64,000 nt of DNA from an uncultured Granulosicoccus sp. Its GTDB lineage: Bacteria; Pseudomonadota; Gammaproteobacteria; Granulosicoccales; Granulosicoccaceae. Made by a program: the position numbers and the translations under genes. Below the pieces are notes generated by a model. It saw nothing but the letters and a program-made list of their open reading frames with translations, was not told the origin of the DNA and made no database searches. This document shows, in pieces, positions 25,647-33,887 of this stretch (positions within the stretch are counted from its first letter, which is position 1; each line of letters starts with the position of its first letter). The stretch spans positions 124,001 to 188,000 of the forward strand of contig CANLXI010000011.1 of NCBI GenBank assembly GCA_947495035.1, read 5' to 3'.

Positions 25647-28433
25647 ATGTCTGACCCTCGCATAGGCGCCGTCTTCCGGCTGCTTGCAACTGGCGCAGTG
25701 GCGCTCGTTTACAGTCACTCCCTGCACGCAGAGACCTTCTATATCCCGGAAGGAGATGTGGCCGCCTTGCAGGCTGCCCTGGACGCATCGGCCAACAATG
25801 GTGAAACGGATTACATCGACCTTCAGGGCAAGGTCTTCACTCTGACAGCGCCTCAGCCCGGTACCCAGAGTGGTCTTGTCGTTCAGGGAGAACCGGAGAC
25901 CGACGATGACAATACCAATCATACCTGGATACAGAATGGCACCATAGAGCGCAGTACGGCGCCAGGCACTCCGGACTTCAGACTGGTCAAGGTCAATGCA
26001 CCGCCCGGTGTGGCACCGTCCATTACCGAAAGCTCTGTCCACTTTGAAAATCTGGTGATGCGCAATGGTCGCTTCAACGCAGGTAATGTTTCTTCCAATG
26101 ACAGTGGTGGTGGCGCGATAGAGGCCGACTGGCAGATCAATATCCGGTATTCCAGCCTGCAGAACAATGAGGTCGCTGGTAACGGTTCCGGTGGCGCAGT
26201 AAGAGCCACGTCCTACATGAATATCTGGAACTCGGAATTCATCGGAAATTCCGCTGTTTCCGCATTTCCCGGTACCGCCGGTCGTGGTGGCGCGGTGTAT
26301 ACCAATGCTCGGGGGTACATCACAGGCTCATTGTTCGATCGCAACAGAGCCAATGCCGGCGGCGCATTCTATGATGACGTTTTCAATACGGATGACGTTG
26401 GCGTCAATCGAAGTCTGTTCACCGGCAATTCGGCAAGCAATCTGGGAGGAGGAATCTGGTCACGATCCAGGCGGCTGTCAGTAACAAACTCGACCATGGT
26501 GGGTAACAGCGCCAGTGGTGGTGGCGCGATCTATTCACAGCGGCCTGAATCTGGCAACTCGATCGTCAAGTTCACCATCGAATTCAGCACGATTGTCAAC
26601 AATACGGCTACCAGTGGCTCCGGTGGTGGCGGAATACTGTCTCAGGCGAATTTCTTCAATGGGCTGGAGTTCATCAGCTCCATCGTCGGCGACAACAAGG
26701 GGTCGGATGGCACCACCGACAACTGTGCGGTCATCAACAACGCAGTAAGTATAGCGCCGGTAACGTCCTCGATTTCCGACGATGCCTCCTGCAACAGCAG
26801 TCTCGGGGTATTCACGATCGTCGATGACATCTACAGCGTTGTCGAAGCACAGCTGGCCAGTAATGGCGGACAGACACAGACGCTGGCATTGACGCTCAAC
26901 AGCCCGGCCATCGATGCGAGTACCGCCGATCGTTGCCCGGGGGTCGACCAGAGGCAAGCCTCGCGTCTTGACGATAATGCCGGTAATACCTGCGATATCG
27001 GTGCCTACGAACTGACATTGAACGATATTCCGGTGATCGACAGCGATGGCGATGGTATTCCGGATGAGGGCATGGATGGGCAGGCGGGCGATAACTGCCC
27101 AGCCATCATGAACGCCGATCAGAACGATGCCGATCAGGATGGCATCGGCGATGTCTGTGATGCAGACCGCGATGGCGATGGCATTCCGCAATTCGATGCC
27201 GATACAGAAACGGCTGACAACTGTCCCGATATTGCCAACGAGAATCAGCAGGATACCGACGATGATGGTTTCGGCGATGTCTGTGACAACACGCCGGACG
27301 GAGAAGATGCCGATGGTGATGGTATCGGAGATGCTTTCGATAACTGCCCGACAGTCAACAGTACCGATCTGACCGATACCGACAGTGACGGCGATGGCAA
27401 TGTCTGCGATTCGGATGACGACGATGACGGCACACCTGATGTCGACGATGATTATCCACTGGATCCTGCCCGCCAGATTGCCGACGAGGACGAAGACGGC
27501 ATACGTGACAGTGACGACAACTGCCTCTCAGTGGTCAATGCCGATCAGATCAATTCGGACGACGATGAACTGGGCGACGCCTGCGACAGCGATGATGACA
27601 ATGACGGTATCCCGGATGTCGACGATGCCTTTCCGCTGGATCCGGACCGCTCGACTCTGGACCAGGATGGCGATGGTATCAGCGATGATGAGGACAATTG
27701 CCCGTCAGTGACCAATGCCGATCAGATCAATTCGGATGACGATGAGTTGGGCAATGCCTGCGACACTGATGATGATAACGACGGAACCCTGGATGTTGAT
27801 GATGCCTATCCACTGGATCCGGACCGTACGTTCCTGGATCAGGACGGCGATGGCATACGCGACAGTCTGGACAACTGTCCGACTACCGCGAATGCCGATC
27901 AGTCTGATGCGGATGACGATGGACTGGGAGATGTCTGCGACGATACCGACGACAGTGCCAGTGTCGGAATCAACAGCGATGTGACACAGGCTGCGTCCGA
28001 TCTGGCGAGCATCCTGGCGACCACCAGTGGTCAGGTTCAGCGAATTCTGTCCGGTGCTTCCCGGCGGCTGGATTGGGCGTTGAACAGCCGCTACTGGACA
28101 TCGGAAAACGAGCTCTCAAGCCGGTACGGGGCTCGTGTATTTACCTATGCCAGTCTGGCTGTCAATGAAATCGAGCGGGTTGCCGATTCACGTCATGTCG
28201 ATGCGGGGCTCAGAGCCGAGCTGGACGTGGTGAGCAGCGCCATTCTGGATGGTATGCGGTCACTGGCCACGAACAGGATAGCCGAAGCTACAGCTGCCAA
28301 CGGTTCTCGATGGCGCATCGCAAGGGCCAATATCGCGTTGAGACTTGGGGATCGTGACAGGAGTCGTGATCGTTTGCGAGACGCCACGATCGACTATGGA
28401 TATGCGTGGCGCTGGGCCGACGCGGCGTCCTGA
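25647..28433 (+). CDS. Large secreted protein: choice-of-anchor Q / parallel beta-helix region plus thrombospondin type 3 calcium repeats
   Basis: A 928-residue acidic protein. ATG 25647 (MSDPRIGAVFRLLATGAVAL) has GGAA upstream and gives a signal peptide cleaved near HAE; ATG 25635 is a less likely alternative. Residues 30-450 are glycine, serine and asparagine rich with recurring SGGGAI, GGAVRA and GGAVYT turns, as in right-handed beta-helices, and finish with NSPAIDAST...CDIGAYEL, the choice-of-anchor Q ending. Residues 455-770 hold about 15 DxDxDG-type calcium loops of thrombospondin type 3 repeats. The C-terminal 160 residues look helical. No sorting signal or barrel is visible. It is probably exported and calcium-stabilised, acting in adhesion or polymer binding. 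Confidence 0.8.
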   Translation: MSDPRIGAVFRLLATGAVALVYSHSLHAETFYIPEGDVAALQAALDASANNGETDYIDLQGKVFTLTAPQPGTQSGLVVQGEPETDDDNTNHTWIQNGTIERSTAPGTPDFRLVKVNAPPGVAPSITESSVHFENLVMRNGRFNAGNVSSNDSGGGAIEADWQINIRYSSLQNNEVAGNGSGGAVRATSYMNIWNSEFIGNSAVSAFPGTAGRGGAVYTNARGYITGSLFDRNRANAGGAFYDDVFNTDDVGVNRSLFTGNSASNLGGGIWSRSRRLSVTNSTMVGNSASGGGAIYSQRPESGNSIVKFTIEFSTIVNNTATSGSGGGGILSQANFFNGLEFISSIVGDNKGSDGTTDNCAVINNAVSIAPVTSSISDDASCNSSLGVFTIVDDIYSVVEAQLASNGGQTQTLALTLNSPAIDASTADRCPGVDQRQASRLDDNAGNTCDIGAYELTLNDIPVIDSDGDGIPDEGMDGQAGDNCPAIMNADQNDADQDGIGDVCDADRDGDGIPQFDADTETADNCPDIANENQQDTDDDGFGDVCDNTPDGEDADGDGIGDAFDNCPTVNSTDLTDTDSDGDGNVCDSDDDDDGTPDVDDDYPLDPARQIADEDEDGIRDSDDNCLSVVNADQINSDDDELGDACDSDDDNDGIPDVDDAFPLDPDRSTLDQDGDGISDDEDNCPSVTNADQINSDDDELGNACDTDDDNDGTLDVDDAYPLDPDRTFLDQDGDGIRDSLDNCPTTANADQSDADDDGLGDVCDDTDDSASVGINSDVTQAASDLASILATTSGQVQRILSGASRRLDWALNSRYWTSENELSSRYGARVFTYASLAVNEIERVADSRHVDAGLRAELDVVSSAILDGMRSLATNRIAEATAANGSRWRIARANIALRLGDRDRSRDRLRDATIDYGYAWRWADAAS
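27537..27950 (+). repeat. In-gene tandem repeat, 177-bp (59-residue) period
   Basis: The sequence AATGCCGATCAG recurs at 27537, 27714 and 27891, exactly 177 bases apart. Two full units and a partial third are present, each encoding NADQ...DDD.LG..CD...DD.DG..DVDDA.PLDPDR...DQDGDGI. The units differ mainly at third codon positions, so selection acts on the protein. Related, more diverged calcium loops extend upstream to about 27030. Confidence 0.85.
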
Positions 28434-28470
28434 TCCATGCTGCAACTACATCGGTAGGCATGGTAACCAT

Positions 28471-28499
28471 GGTGGCTGTCATGTCCTGCGACAGCCACC
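28471..28499. terminator. Hairpin downstream of calcium-repeat gene
   Basis: GGTGGCTGTC (28471-28480) pairs perfectly with GACAGCCACC (28490-28499) over ten base pairs, with a nine-base loop. It lies 38 bases after the stop codon, between convergent genes. There is no T-run. Confidence 0.55.
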
Positions 28500-28512
28500 G
28501 TGTTCTTGGACA

Positions 28513-28536
28513 GGTGCCCGCTCTTTTGCGGGCACC
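28513..28536. terminator. Second hairpin in the same convergent gap
   Basis: GGTGCCCGC (28513-28521) pairs with GCGGGCACC (28528-28536) across a six-base loop, TCTTTT. It lies 60 bases before the stop codon of the minus-strand PRC gene and so may end both transcripts. Neither flank has a T-run. Confidence 0.55.
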
Positions 28537-28595
28537 AAGTCTCGTCCGAAGCCTGTCAGCCAGGCTCTACCTGTTGCTGACAGATCAGCGATTCA

Positions 28596-29135
28596 CTACC
28601 CGTCATATTCTGGCTGGGCTTCCAGTTCTTCCTGGGTCGCATCCATGTAGACGCGGAAATCCATGCCATCGTCCGAACGCATGATATGCAGCTCTTCCAT
28701 GGTTACGGCCACTTCGTGTTCGCCCATGCCGAGGAATCCACCGACATCGACTACCACTCGCTCGACGGTGGTACCGTCTTCACTCAGCAGCAGCTCATCG
28801 ACCTCGCCGATATCCTCTTCATCCGTGGACGAATAGACGCGAACTCCGGTCAAGGCCTCAGCGGTCAGCTCTTCAGGTTCTGCCACCATATAACCTGCTC
28901 TGTCGACGTTGGCAGGCCGACGAAGCATGGTACGGTCAGCGGGCACCTGCGTATCCATGGAGTCTACATCCTGAGCCAGATTGTCGGCTGCCGCTTCTGT
29001 CTCTTCGACAACATTCTCTGCGCTGTCAGTCGTCATTTCACCCAAGGTGGGCTCTGGCGCGTCCGCGGCCTGTTGGGCCCAGGATGCCGTGCTGACTGAG
29101 AGAGCGATCAGTGTGGGGGCAAGTATGCGAATCAT
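28596..29135 (-). CDS. Exported PRC-barrel domain protein
   Basis: A 179-residue protein. The ATG at 29133-29135 (MIRILAPTLIALSVSTASWA) has AAGGAGTG upstream; the longer frame to 29204 is rejected. A signal peptide cleaved near SWA-Q is followed by an acidic linker and, from about residue 97, a PRC-barrel fold: LTGVRVYSSTDEEDIGEVDE and VVVDVGGFLGMGEHEVAV. Such exported PRC proteins are common in proteobacteria and often linked to envelope or stress functions, but no biochemical role is assigned. It is convergent with the calcium-repeat gene. Confidence 0.82.
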   Translation of the reverse strand: MIRILAPTLIALSVSTASWAQQAADAPEPTLGEMTTDSAENVVEETEAAADNLAQDVDSMDTQVPADRTMLRRPANVDRAGYMVAEPEELTAEALTGVRVYSSTDEEDIGEVDELLLSEDGTTVERVVVDVGGFLGMGEHEVAVTMEELHIMRSDDGMDFRVYMDATQEELEAQPEYDG

Positions 29136-29449
29136 GTTCTTCACTCCTTTTTTCCAGTTGTTATGACAACTCAATGTCACAGGTGAACTGCGTGGTTCAC
29201 GCAATCCGTGGGTCTACTCTATCCATGGAAGTCGGGCGTGGAATCCGATTGAAAAATATGCGGAACACCTTGCATTACTGCAATCATGGTCCGCCTGTAA
29301 TTTCTGCACAGTGGTATGAGTAGCGGGCACGGTGGATCGACTGAACCAGGGGCAAGAGGCGTGGCATCGAGCCGTCAGGATTATTGCGTCTGGTAGCGTT
29401 GCTTGCCAAGATCACTGACGAGAGTCAGCAATGGCGTCGGGAGGTTGAC

Positions 29450-29902
29450 ATGACTACTGACTGCACCTTGAGCTTCCATCACCTTCAGCCGGGCAATGCC
29501 TCGCTGCTGAAAGGGGCGGCAGTGTTCGACAACCCGGTTGACAGACAGCAACTGGCAGCCTTCGTTGCCGATTGCGGACACCGAATGGTTTTCGCTACCT
29601 TGGGAGAGGAGGTCGTTGGCATGGCCTCGGGCACCGTGCTGTTGCACCCGGACAAGCAACCCGCCTTCTTCATCAATGAAGTGGGGGTGATCGATGCAAT
29701 GCGAGGCCGTGGCATCGGGGCAAGGCTTGTGCAGATGCTGATGCAGGAAGCCCGTGACTCAGGTTGCCAAGGTATCTGGTTGGCAACGGAAACCGACAAT
29801 CTCGCTGCTCGAGCGCTCTACAGCAAGCTGGATGCGCGATTGACGGAAACCGTGGTTGTCTATGATTGGGATGGGGCAATGGATGACGAGACGGGTTGCT
29901 GA
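29450..29902 (+). CDS. GNAT family N-acetyltransferase
   Basis: A 150-residue protein. ATG 29450 (MTTDCTLSFHHLQPGNASLL) follows GGGAGG with a good spacing, so the longer frame from 29384 is not used. The acetyl-CoA loop is MRGRGIGARLVQMLMQEA and the C-terminal motif is NLAARALYSKLDAR, where the tyrosine is the usual general acid. FFINEVGVIDAMRG resembles aminoglycoside and small-amine acetyltransferases. The substrate is unknown. The gene stands alone. Confidence 0.87.
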   Translation: MTTDCTLSFHHLQPGNASLLKGAAVFDNPVDRQQLAAFVADCGHRMVFATLGEEVVGMASGTVLLHPDKQPAFFINEVGVIDAMRGRGIGARLVQMLMQEARDSGCQGIWLATETDNLAARALYSKLDARLTETVVVYDWDGAMDDETGC

Positions 29903-29978
29903 TGCGTCTGTAGACGCCGGTAAAGCGCGAGCGGAGCGCCGCTCGGCCGATGGCGATTCCTTGTCGTGAATTCGTGTC

Positions 29979-30602
29979 TCATCGAGGTTGACCCCGGGTG
30001 GCAGACAGCTCTAGCTGCGGAATGATGTCTTCCAGACGGATATCAGCCATGGGGTGTTGATCGTCGGACTGACGAGCCTTTTGCGACAGACCGGCGAAGC
30101 CATGCAGCAGTGACCAGATCATGATCTCGGTGCCGGCTGCTCCGCCGGGGCCGTGTTTGAATGGGGCGCAGCCGTCGGCAAGCACCTGATAGGCTGCTGC
30201 GGAGGCTGCCTCCAGTTCGCTATCGCAGTAACTCAGGCGTTCGGAGGAAAACATCAGGTTGTACAGTGATCGATTGTTCTCGGCAAAGGCCAGGTAGCCT
30301 CGACAGATTGCCAGCAAGCGCTTGCGTGGACCGCCGCCTGAGTTCTGACGCTCCTTAATCATCAGTTCGGTAAACAGGCTGAAACCACGAGCCGCGATGG
30401 TCGTCAGCAACCCTTCCAGTCCGTCGAAATGATGTGCCGGTGCTGCGTGGGACACCCCGGCGCGAGCGGCGCAACGTCTCAGCGTCAAACCGGCAGCCCC
30501 GTGCTCTGCCAGCAACTCGATTCCCGCCTGAATGAGCGCTTCACGCAAGTCACCGTGATGGTGAGGTTTTCGTTGAGCTGTTCGTTTGGTCGTTGTTCCC
30601 AT
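29979..30602 (-). CDS. TetR family transcriptional regulator
   Basis: A 207-residue repressor. The ATG at 30600-30602 (MGTTTKRTAQRKPHHHGDLR) is used. The HTH lies at residues 20-65 (HGDLREALIQAGIELLAEHG, then RCAARAGVSHAAPAHHFDGL). The C-terminal domain (LAICRGYLAFAENNRSLYNLMFSSERL) matches the TetR_C_33-type ligand domain. It is divergent from a DUF2306 membrane protein. Two copies of a 17-bp dyad lie between them, so it probably represses both. Confidence 0.92.
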   Translation of the reverse strand: MGTTTKRTAQRKPHHHGDLREALIQAGIELLAEHGAAGLTLRRCAARAGVSHAAPAHHFDGLEGLLTTIAARGFSLFTELMIKERQNSGGGPRKRLLAICRGYLAFAENNRSLYNLMFSSERLSYCDSELEAASAAAYQVLADGCAPFKHGPGGAAGTEIMIWSLLHGFAGLSQKARQSDDQHPMADIRLEDIIPQLELSATRGQPR

Positions 30603-30623
30603 CCGGTCGATGTTCGAGGATTG

Positions 30624-30640
30624 ACTTGACAGTGTCAAGT
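30624..30640. promoter_or_regulatory. TetR operator copy 1
   Basis: ACTTGACA-G-TGTCAAGT is a perfect 17-base inverted repeat 22 bases upstream of the tetR start codon. It shares 14 of 17 bases with a second copy at 30663-30679. A TTGACA hexamer inside it could be a -35 box, so binding would block RNA polymerase. Confidence 0.65.
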
Positions 30641-30662
30641 AAAGCGTTCAATCTGATCGCCA

Positions 30663-30679
30663 GTTTGACACTGTCAAGT
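30663..30679. promoter_or_regulatory. TetR operator copy 2
   Basis: GTTTGACACTGTCAAGT contains the perfect core TTGACA-C-TGTCAA. It is centred 39 bases from the first copy and ends 26 bases before the DUF2306 start codon, so the pair is placed to control both divergent genes. Confidence 0.65.
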
Positions 30680-30705
30680 TCATTGAGACCGGGAGGCACC
30701 AGGGT

Positions 30706-31308
30706 ATGTGGATCACGACTCGCTATTGTCTGTATGCGGCAAGCTCACTGTTGGTGGCGCTGGTGTCATGGCGGTTTCTGCTGATTGGAATGGATGCCGC
30801 CTTCGCCGGCCTGCCGCATCAGATAGTGTTGAACCCCTCGCTGTTTCTCATTCACGTGTTGGCCGGGCCAGCTGCGCTGCTGCTTGCGCCTCTGCAGTTT
30901 TCGCGTGGAATTCGCCTGAAAATGCCCGGCATCCATCGCTGGACGGGCCGTGCCTATGCCCTGATGGTTCTGTTTGCAGGGCTCAGTGGCTTGTTCATCG
31001 GTCTGGATGCGGAAGGCGGCCCGGCCGCAAGGGCGGGATTCGTGCTGCTGTCCCTGTTATGGCTGTGGACGACAGCGAAGGGGGTCATGTGCGCGCGAGC
31101 CAGACAGTTCAACCGGCATCGCGACTGGATGATGCGATCGGCCGCTCTGAGCTTTGCAGGCGTGACATTGCGAATCTGGCTACCACTGCAGCTGGTAGCG
31201 GGCATACCATTCGAGATTGCCTACCCCGTTGTTGCCTGGGCTTGCTGGGTGCCCAACCTGCTGTTTGCCGAGCTGATGCTGAAGCGTACCGCTCTGCCAA
31301 CGAGCTGA
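30706..31308 (+). CDS. DUF2306 integral membrane protein
   Basis: A 200-residue protein with about six transmembrane segments. ATG 30706 (MWITTRYCLYAASSLLVALV) follows GGGAGG. The motif FLIHVLAGPAALLLAPLQFS, then HRWTGRAYALMVLFAGLSGL, and the later FNRHRDWMMRSAALSFAGVTLR are the DUF2306 signature, with conserved His and Arg residues in the membrane. No function is known for the family. It is divergent from a TetR regulator and has an operator close to its start, so expression is probably induced by a TetR ligand. Confidence 0.85.
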   Translation: MWITTRYCLYAASSLLVALVSWRFLLIGMDAAFAGLPHQIVLNPSLFLIHVLAGPAALLLAPLQFSRGIRLKMPGIHRWTGRAYALMVLFAGLSGLFIGLDAEGGPAARAGFVLLSLLWLWTTAKGVMCARARQFNRHRDWMMRSAALSFAGVTLRIWLPLQLVAGIPFEIAYPVVAWACWVPNLLFAELMLKRTALPTS

Positions 31309-31498
31309 GACGCAGGGCCGGCTGTTTGCCTGACCTTTCCACTCTGCAAGAAATACAACGGTGTGTCTGGTCGAAACCGACGTCGCTCGTTCGACTGTCA
31401 AACAGGTTCGTGATGACAGTGAGAATCTGTCATTCTTGAATCCGGAGATGGGATAGCCGTCACCGACTGAGCGTTTTCACTTCAACAGGAGATAGACC

Positions 31499-31846
31499 AT
31501 GAACTATATCGATGGATTCATTGCTTCGGTTCCTGCAGACAACAAGCAGGCCTATATCGATCATTGCAAGGAGGCGGTAGCACTGTTCAAGGAATATGGT
31601 GCCATTCGGCAGGTGGAGAACTGGGGAGACGATGTGCCTGATGGTGAGGTCACGGACCTTCGCAAGGCTGTACTGGCCGAGGAGGGTGAAGTTGTCGTTT
31701 TTTCATGGATCGAATGGTCATCGAAGGAGGCTCGTGACGAGGCCTGGAAGAAGATGATGGAAGACCCTCGCATGAAGAACATGACGATGCCCTTCGACGG
31801 CAAGCGAATGATCTACGGTGGCTTCCAGACGCTGGTGGACGAATGA
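31499..31846 (+). CDS. DUF1428 family protein
   Basis: A 115-residue protein of the usual family length. MNYIDGFIASVPADNKQAYI at the start, EYGAIRQVENWGDDVPDGEV in the middle, and MPFDGKRMIYGGFQTLVDE at the end are the family's conserved blocks. It has a dimeric alpha/beta-barrel type fold (ferredoxin-like), as in small stress-related or ligand-binding proteins; no reaction is known. AACAGGAG precedes the ATG. It is followed by a VOC-type protein 61 bases downstream and the two may form an operon. Confidence 0.88.
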   Translation: MNYIDGFIASVPADNKQAYIDHCKEAVALFKEYGAIRQVENWGDDVPDGEVTDLRKAVLAEEGEVVVFSWIEWSSKEARDEAWKKMMEDPRMKNMTMPFDGKRMIYGGFQTLVDE

Positions 31847-31907
31847 CTCTTGCCCGCGATTTTGCAGCGATCAGCAGCTCAAGTTTCAGTGTTCAGTGGA
31901 GATGATG

Positions 31908-32381
31908 ATGGACAGGATAACGACCTTTCTCTGGTTCGATGGTCAGGCCGAAGCAGCAGCGGATTTCTACACCGGCCTCTTTCCTGACAGCCGTATCGAT
32001 GAAGTGACGCGCTCGACCATTGACTACCCCGGAGGCAGCGTGGGGGATGTCATTGTCGTTTCGTTCACGCTGTCGGGCCGCGGCTTTCAGGCAATGAATG
32101 GCGGGCCGGGACATCCATTCACTGAGGCGATTTCCCTGTCGGTCGACTGCGCCGATCAGGCGGAAGTAGATCACTACTGGGACAGTCTGATCGACGGTGG
32201 TGAAGCCATACAATGCGGCTGGCTCAAGGATCGTTACGGTCTGTGCTGGCAGGTGGTGCCGCGACTGCTGCCCGCGTTGTTGGCAGACCCCGATCGGGAA
32301 AAGGCCAGACGGGTGATGGAAGCCATGGTGAGCATGATAAAGCTCGATGTCGCCGCATTGGAGCAGGCGGCTGCGGGATAA
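31908..32381 (+). CDS. VOC superfamily protein (PhnB-like / 3-demethylubiquinone methyltransferase-like)
   Basis: A 157-residue protein. Three ATG codons in a row (31902, 31905, 31908) are possible starts; GGAG at 31898-31901 fits 31908 best (MDRITTFLWFDGQAEAAADF). The pattern FLWFDGQAEAAADFYTGLFPDSRI, GFQAMNGGPGHPFTEAISL and GWLKDRYGLCWQVVP is that of PhnB-like vicinal oxygen chelate proteins. The names of this family are historical and most members have no known reaction. It lies next to a DUF1428 gene. Confidence 0.87.
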   Translation: MDRITTFLWFDGQAEAAADFYTGLFPDSRIDEVTRSTIDYPGGSVGDVIVVSFTLSGRGFQAMNGGPGHPFTEAISLSVDCADQAEVDHYWDSLIDGGEAIQCGWLKDRYGLCWQVVPRLLPALLADPDREKARRVMEAMVSMIKLDVAALEQAAAG

Positions 32382-32439
32382 GACTGTCGTGTCGAACGGG
32401 GAGTGTCGCTGCACGCGATAGCTCTACAGGCAGTGGGCA

Positions 32440-32466
32440 GGAATGACGATCGGGGATGGTCATTCC
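32440..32466. terminator. Hairpin between VOC and antiporter genes
   Basis: GGAATGAC (32440-32447) pairs with GTCATTCC (32459-32466) around an 11-base loop, 58 bases after the VOC stop codon. No T-run follows, so termination is only one possible role; it is also about 50 bases before the next start codon. Confidence 0.4.
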
Positions 32467-32515
32467 CTGAGGAGGTTATAGTTGACTGCTGATTCGTCGA
32501 TGAGGTAATTCTTGC

Positions 32516-33769
32516 GTGCCGCTGGAATCGTTCTTCTCCTTCAGTTCCTACCATGTGGCTCTGACAACAGTCGGAATCATCGTGATTCTCTCGCGCTGGC
32601 TGCCGCGCGTAGTCTCCAGACGAGAACCCGCGGCCGCGCCGCTGATGATCCTGCTCGGAGCGGCTGCCGCCCTGCTGATTCCAGCCTTGCCGAGTGTGCC
32701 TGACCCAAGACAAACACCCCTGCCCTGGGAACTGGTCAGCGAAATGGCCATCATCATTGCCCTGTTCGGTACGGGATTGCGAATCGATTCATTGCGCCCA
32801 TGGAAACGCTGGATGCCTGCACTGCGCATGCTGGGTATCGCCATGCCGTTGAGCATTCTGGCGGTTGCGTTGTCGGGCCTGCATCTGGCTGGTCTGACAC
32901 TGGCAGGGGCGATTCTGCTCGGGGCAGTACTGGCCCCCACGGATCCGGTTCTGGCAGCCGATGTTCAGGTGGGACCCCCACATGAAGGGGCAGAGCATCC
33001 AGTACGCTTTACCCTGACGACAGAGGCGGCTCTGAATGACGGGCTTGCATTTCCATTTGTGTATCTCGGACTAGTCATCGCATCTCAGGGCATAAACGTC
33101 GGTGACTGGGGAATGGAGTGGTTGTTGCGTGATGTCCTGTATCGCATTCTGGTGGGAGCGTTCATGGGCTGGGCTGGTGCACGAGCTCTGGGGCATGTGC
33201 TTTTCGTGGTACCCCGGGGATCGACTCTGGCAGAGACAGGGTCAGGCGTTATCGCGCTGGCTGGGGTGTTGCTCTGTTACGGCTCTACCGAACTGATGGA
33301 AGGGTATGGTTTCATTGCCGTCGCTGTCATGGGGCTGACCTTGCGTCGCATCGAGGCAGACCATCGTTTCCATCGCAGTCTGCATGACTTTTCCGAATCC
33401 CTTGAGCATGCCTTGTCGGCGATTCTGCTGGTTGCACTGGGCGCAGTAATGCCGATGCTGTTCATCGAACTGGAATGGCCCCATGTTTTCATGGCTCTGA
33501 TACTGCTGCTCGTGATACGCCCGATATCCGGTTGGCTAGGTCTGCTGGGTAGTGGGCTGGCTCATCGTGACAGGGCTGTTGTATCTCTGTACGGTGTTCG
33601 TGGCATCGGCTCGATCTACTATCTGTGCTATGCAGGACACCACATGGAGTTCGTCAATGAGGCTCAGCTCTGGTCGCTGGTGGCTCTGGTCATCCTGCTG
33701 TCAACGATAATCCACGGATTCACGGTCGGGTGGGCCATGGACAGACTATCAGACGAGTCTCTGAAATGA
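32516..33769 (+). CDS. CPA1-type Na+/H+ (cation:proton) antiporter
   Basis: A 417-residue protein with about 12 membrane segments. It starts at GTG 32516, with GAGG at 32502-32505 as ribosome site. The motif LGAVLAPTDPVLAADVQ and the following TTEAALNDGLAFPFVYLGL contain the Asp-containing unwound-helix signature of NhaP/NHE-type exchangers (the ND pair). ALGAVMPMLFIELEW and YGVRGIGSIYYLCYA are also typical. It probably exports Na+ or K+ in exchange for protons. There is no large cytosolic C-terminal domain. It stands alone between two unrelated blocks. Confidence 0.9.
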   Translation: MPLESFFSFSSYHVALTTVGIIVILSRWLPRVVSRREPAAAPLMILLGAAAALLIPALPSVPDPRQTPLPWELVSEMAIIIALFGTGLRIDSLRPWKRWMPALRMLGIAMPLSILAVALSGLHLAGLTLAGAILLGAVLAPTDPVLAADVQVGPPHEGAEHPVRFTLTTEAALNDGLAFPFVYLGLVIASQGINVGDWGMEWLLRDVLYRILVGAFMGWAGARALGHVLFVVPRGSTLAETGSGVIALAGVLLCYGSTELMEGYGFIAVAVMGLTLRRIEADHRFHRSLHDFSESLEHALSAILLVALGAVMPMLFIELEWPHVFMALILLLVIRPISGWLGLLGSGLAHRDRAVVSLYGVRGIGSIYYLCYAGHHMEFVNEAQLWSLVALVILLSTIIHGFTVGWAMDRLSDESLK

Positions 33770-33887
33770 GCCAGAATACCCAATGACAGTGATATCGGTG
33801 ACTCATCCCCCTGCACTGGCGGTATCATGGGCCGCAGTCAGTATCAACGAGAGCAGGGTGAGTGCAACGCTGCTGCTGGTCTGCCTT

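Noticed and set aside
27030..27950. Regular DNA repeats considered as a CRISPR or satellite array
   Set aside because: The repeats are in frame, encode calcium-binding loops and differ at silent positions, so they are protein repeats.
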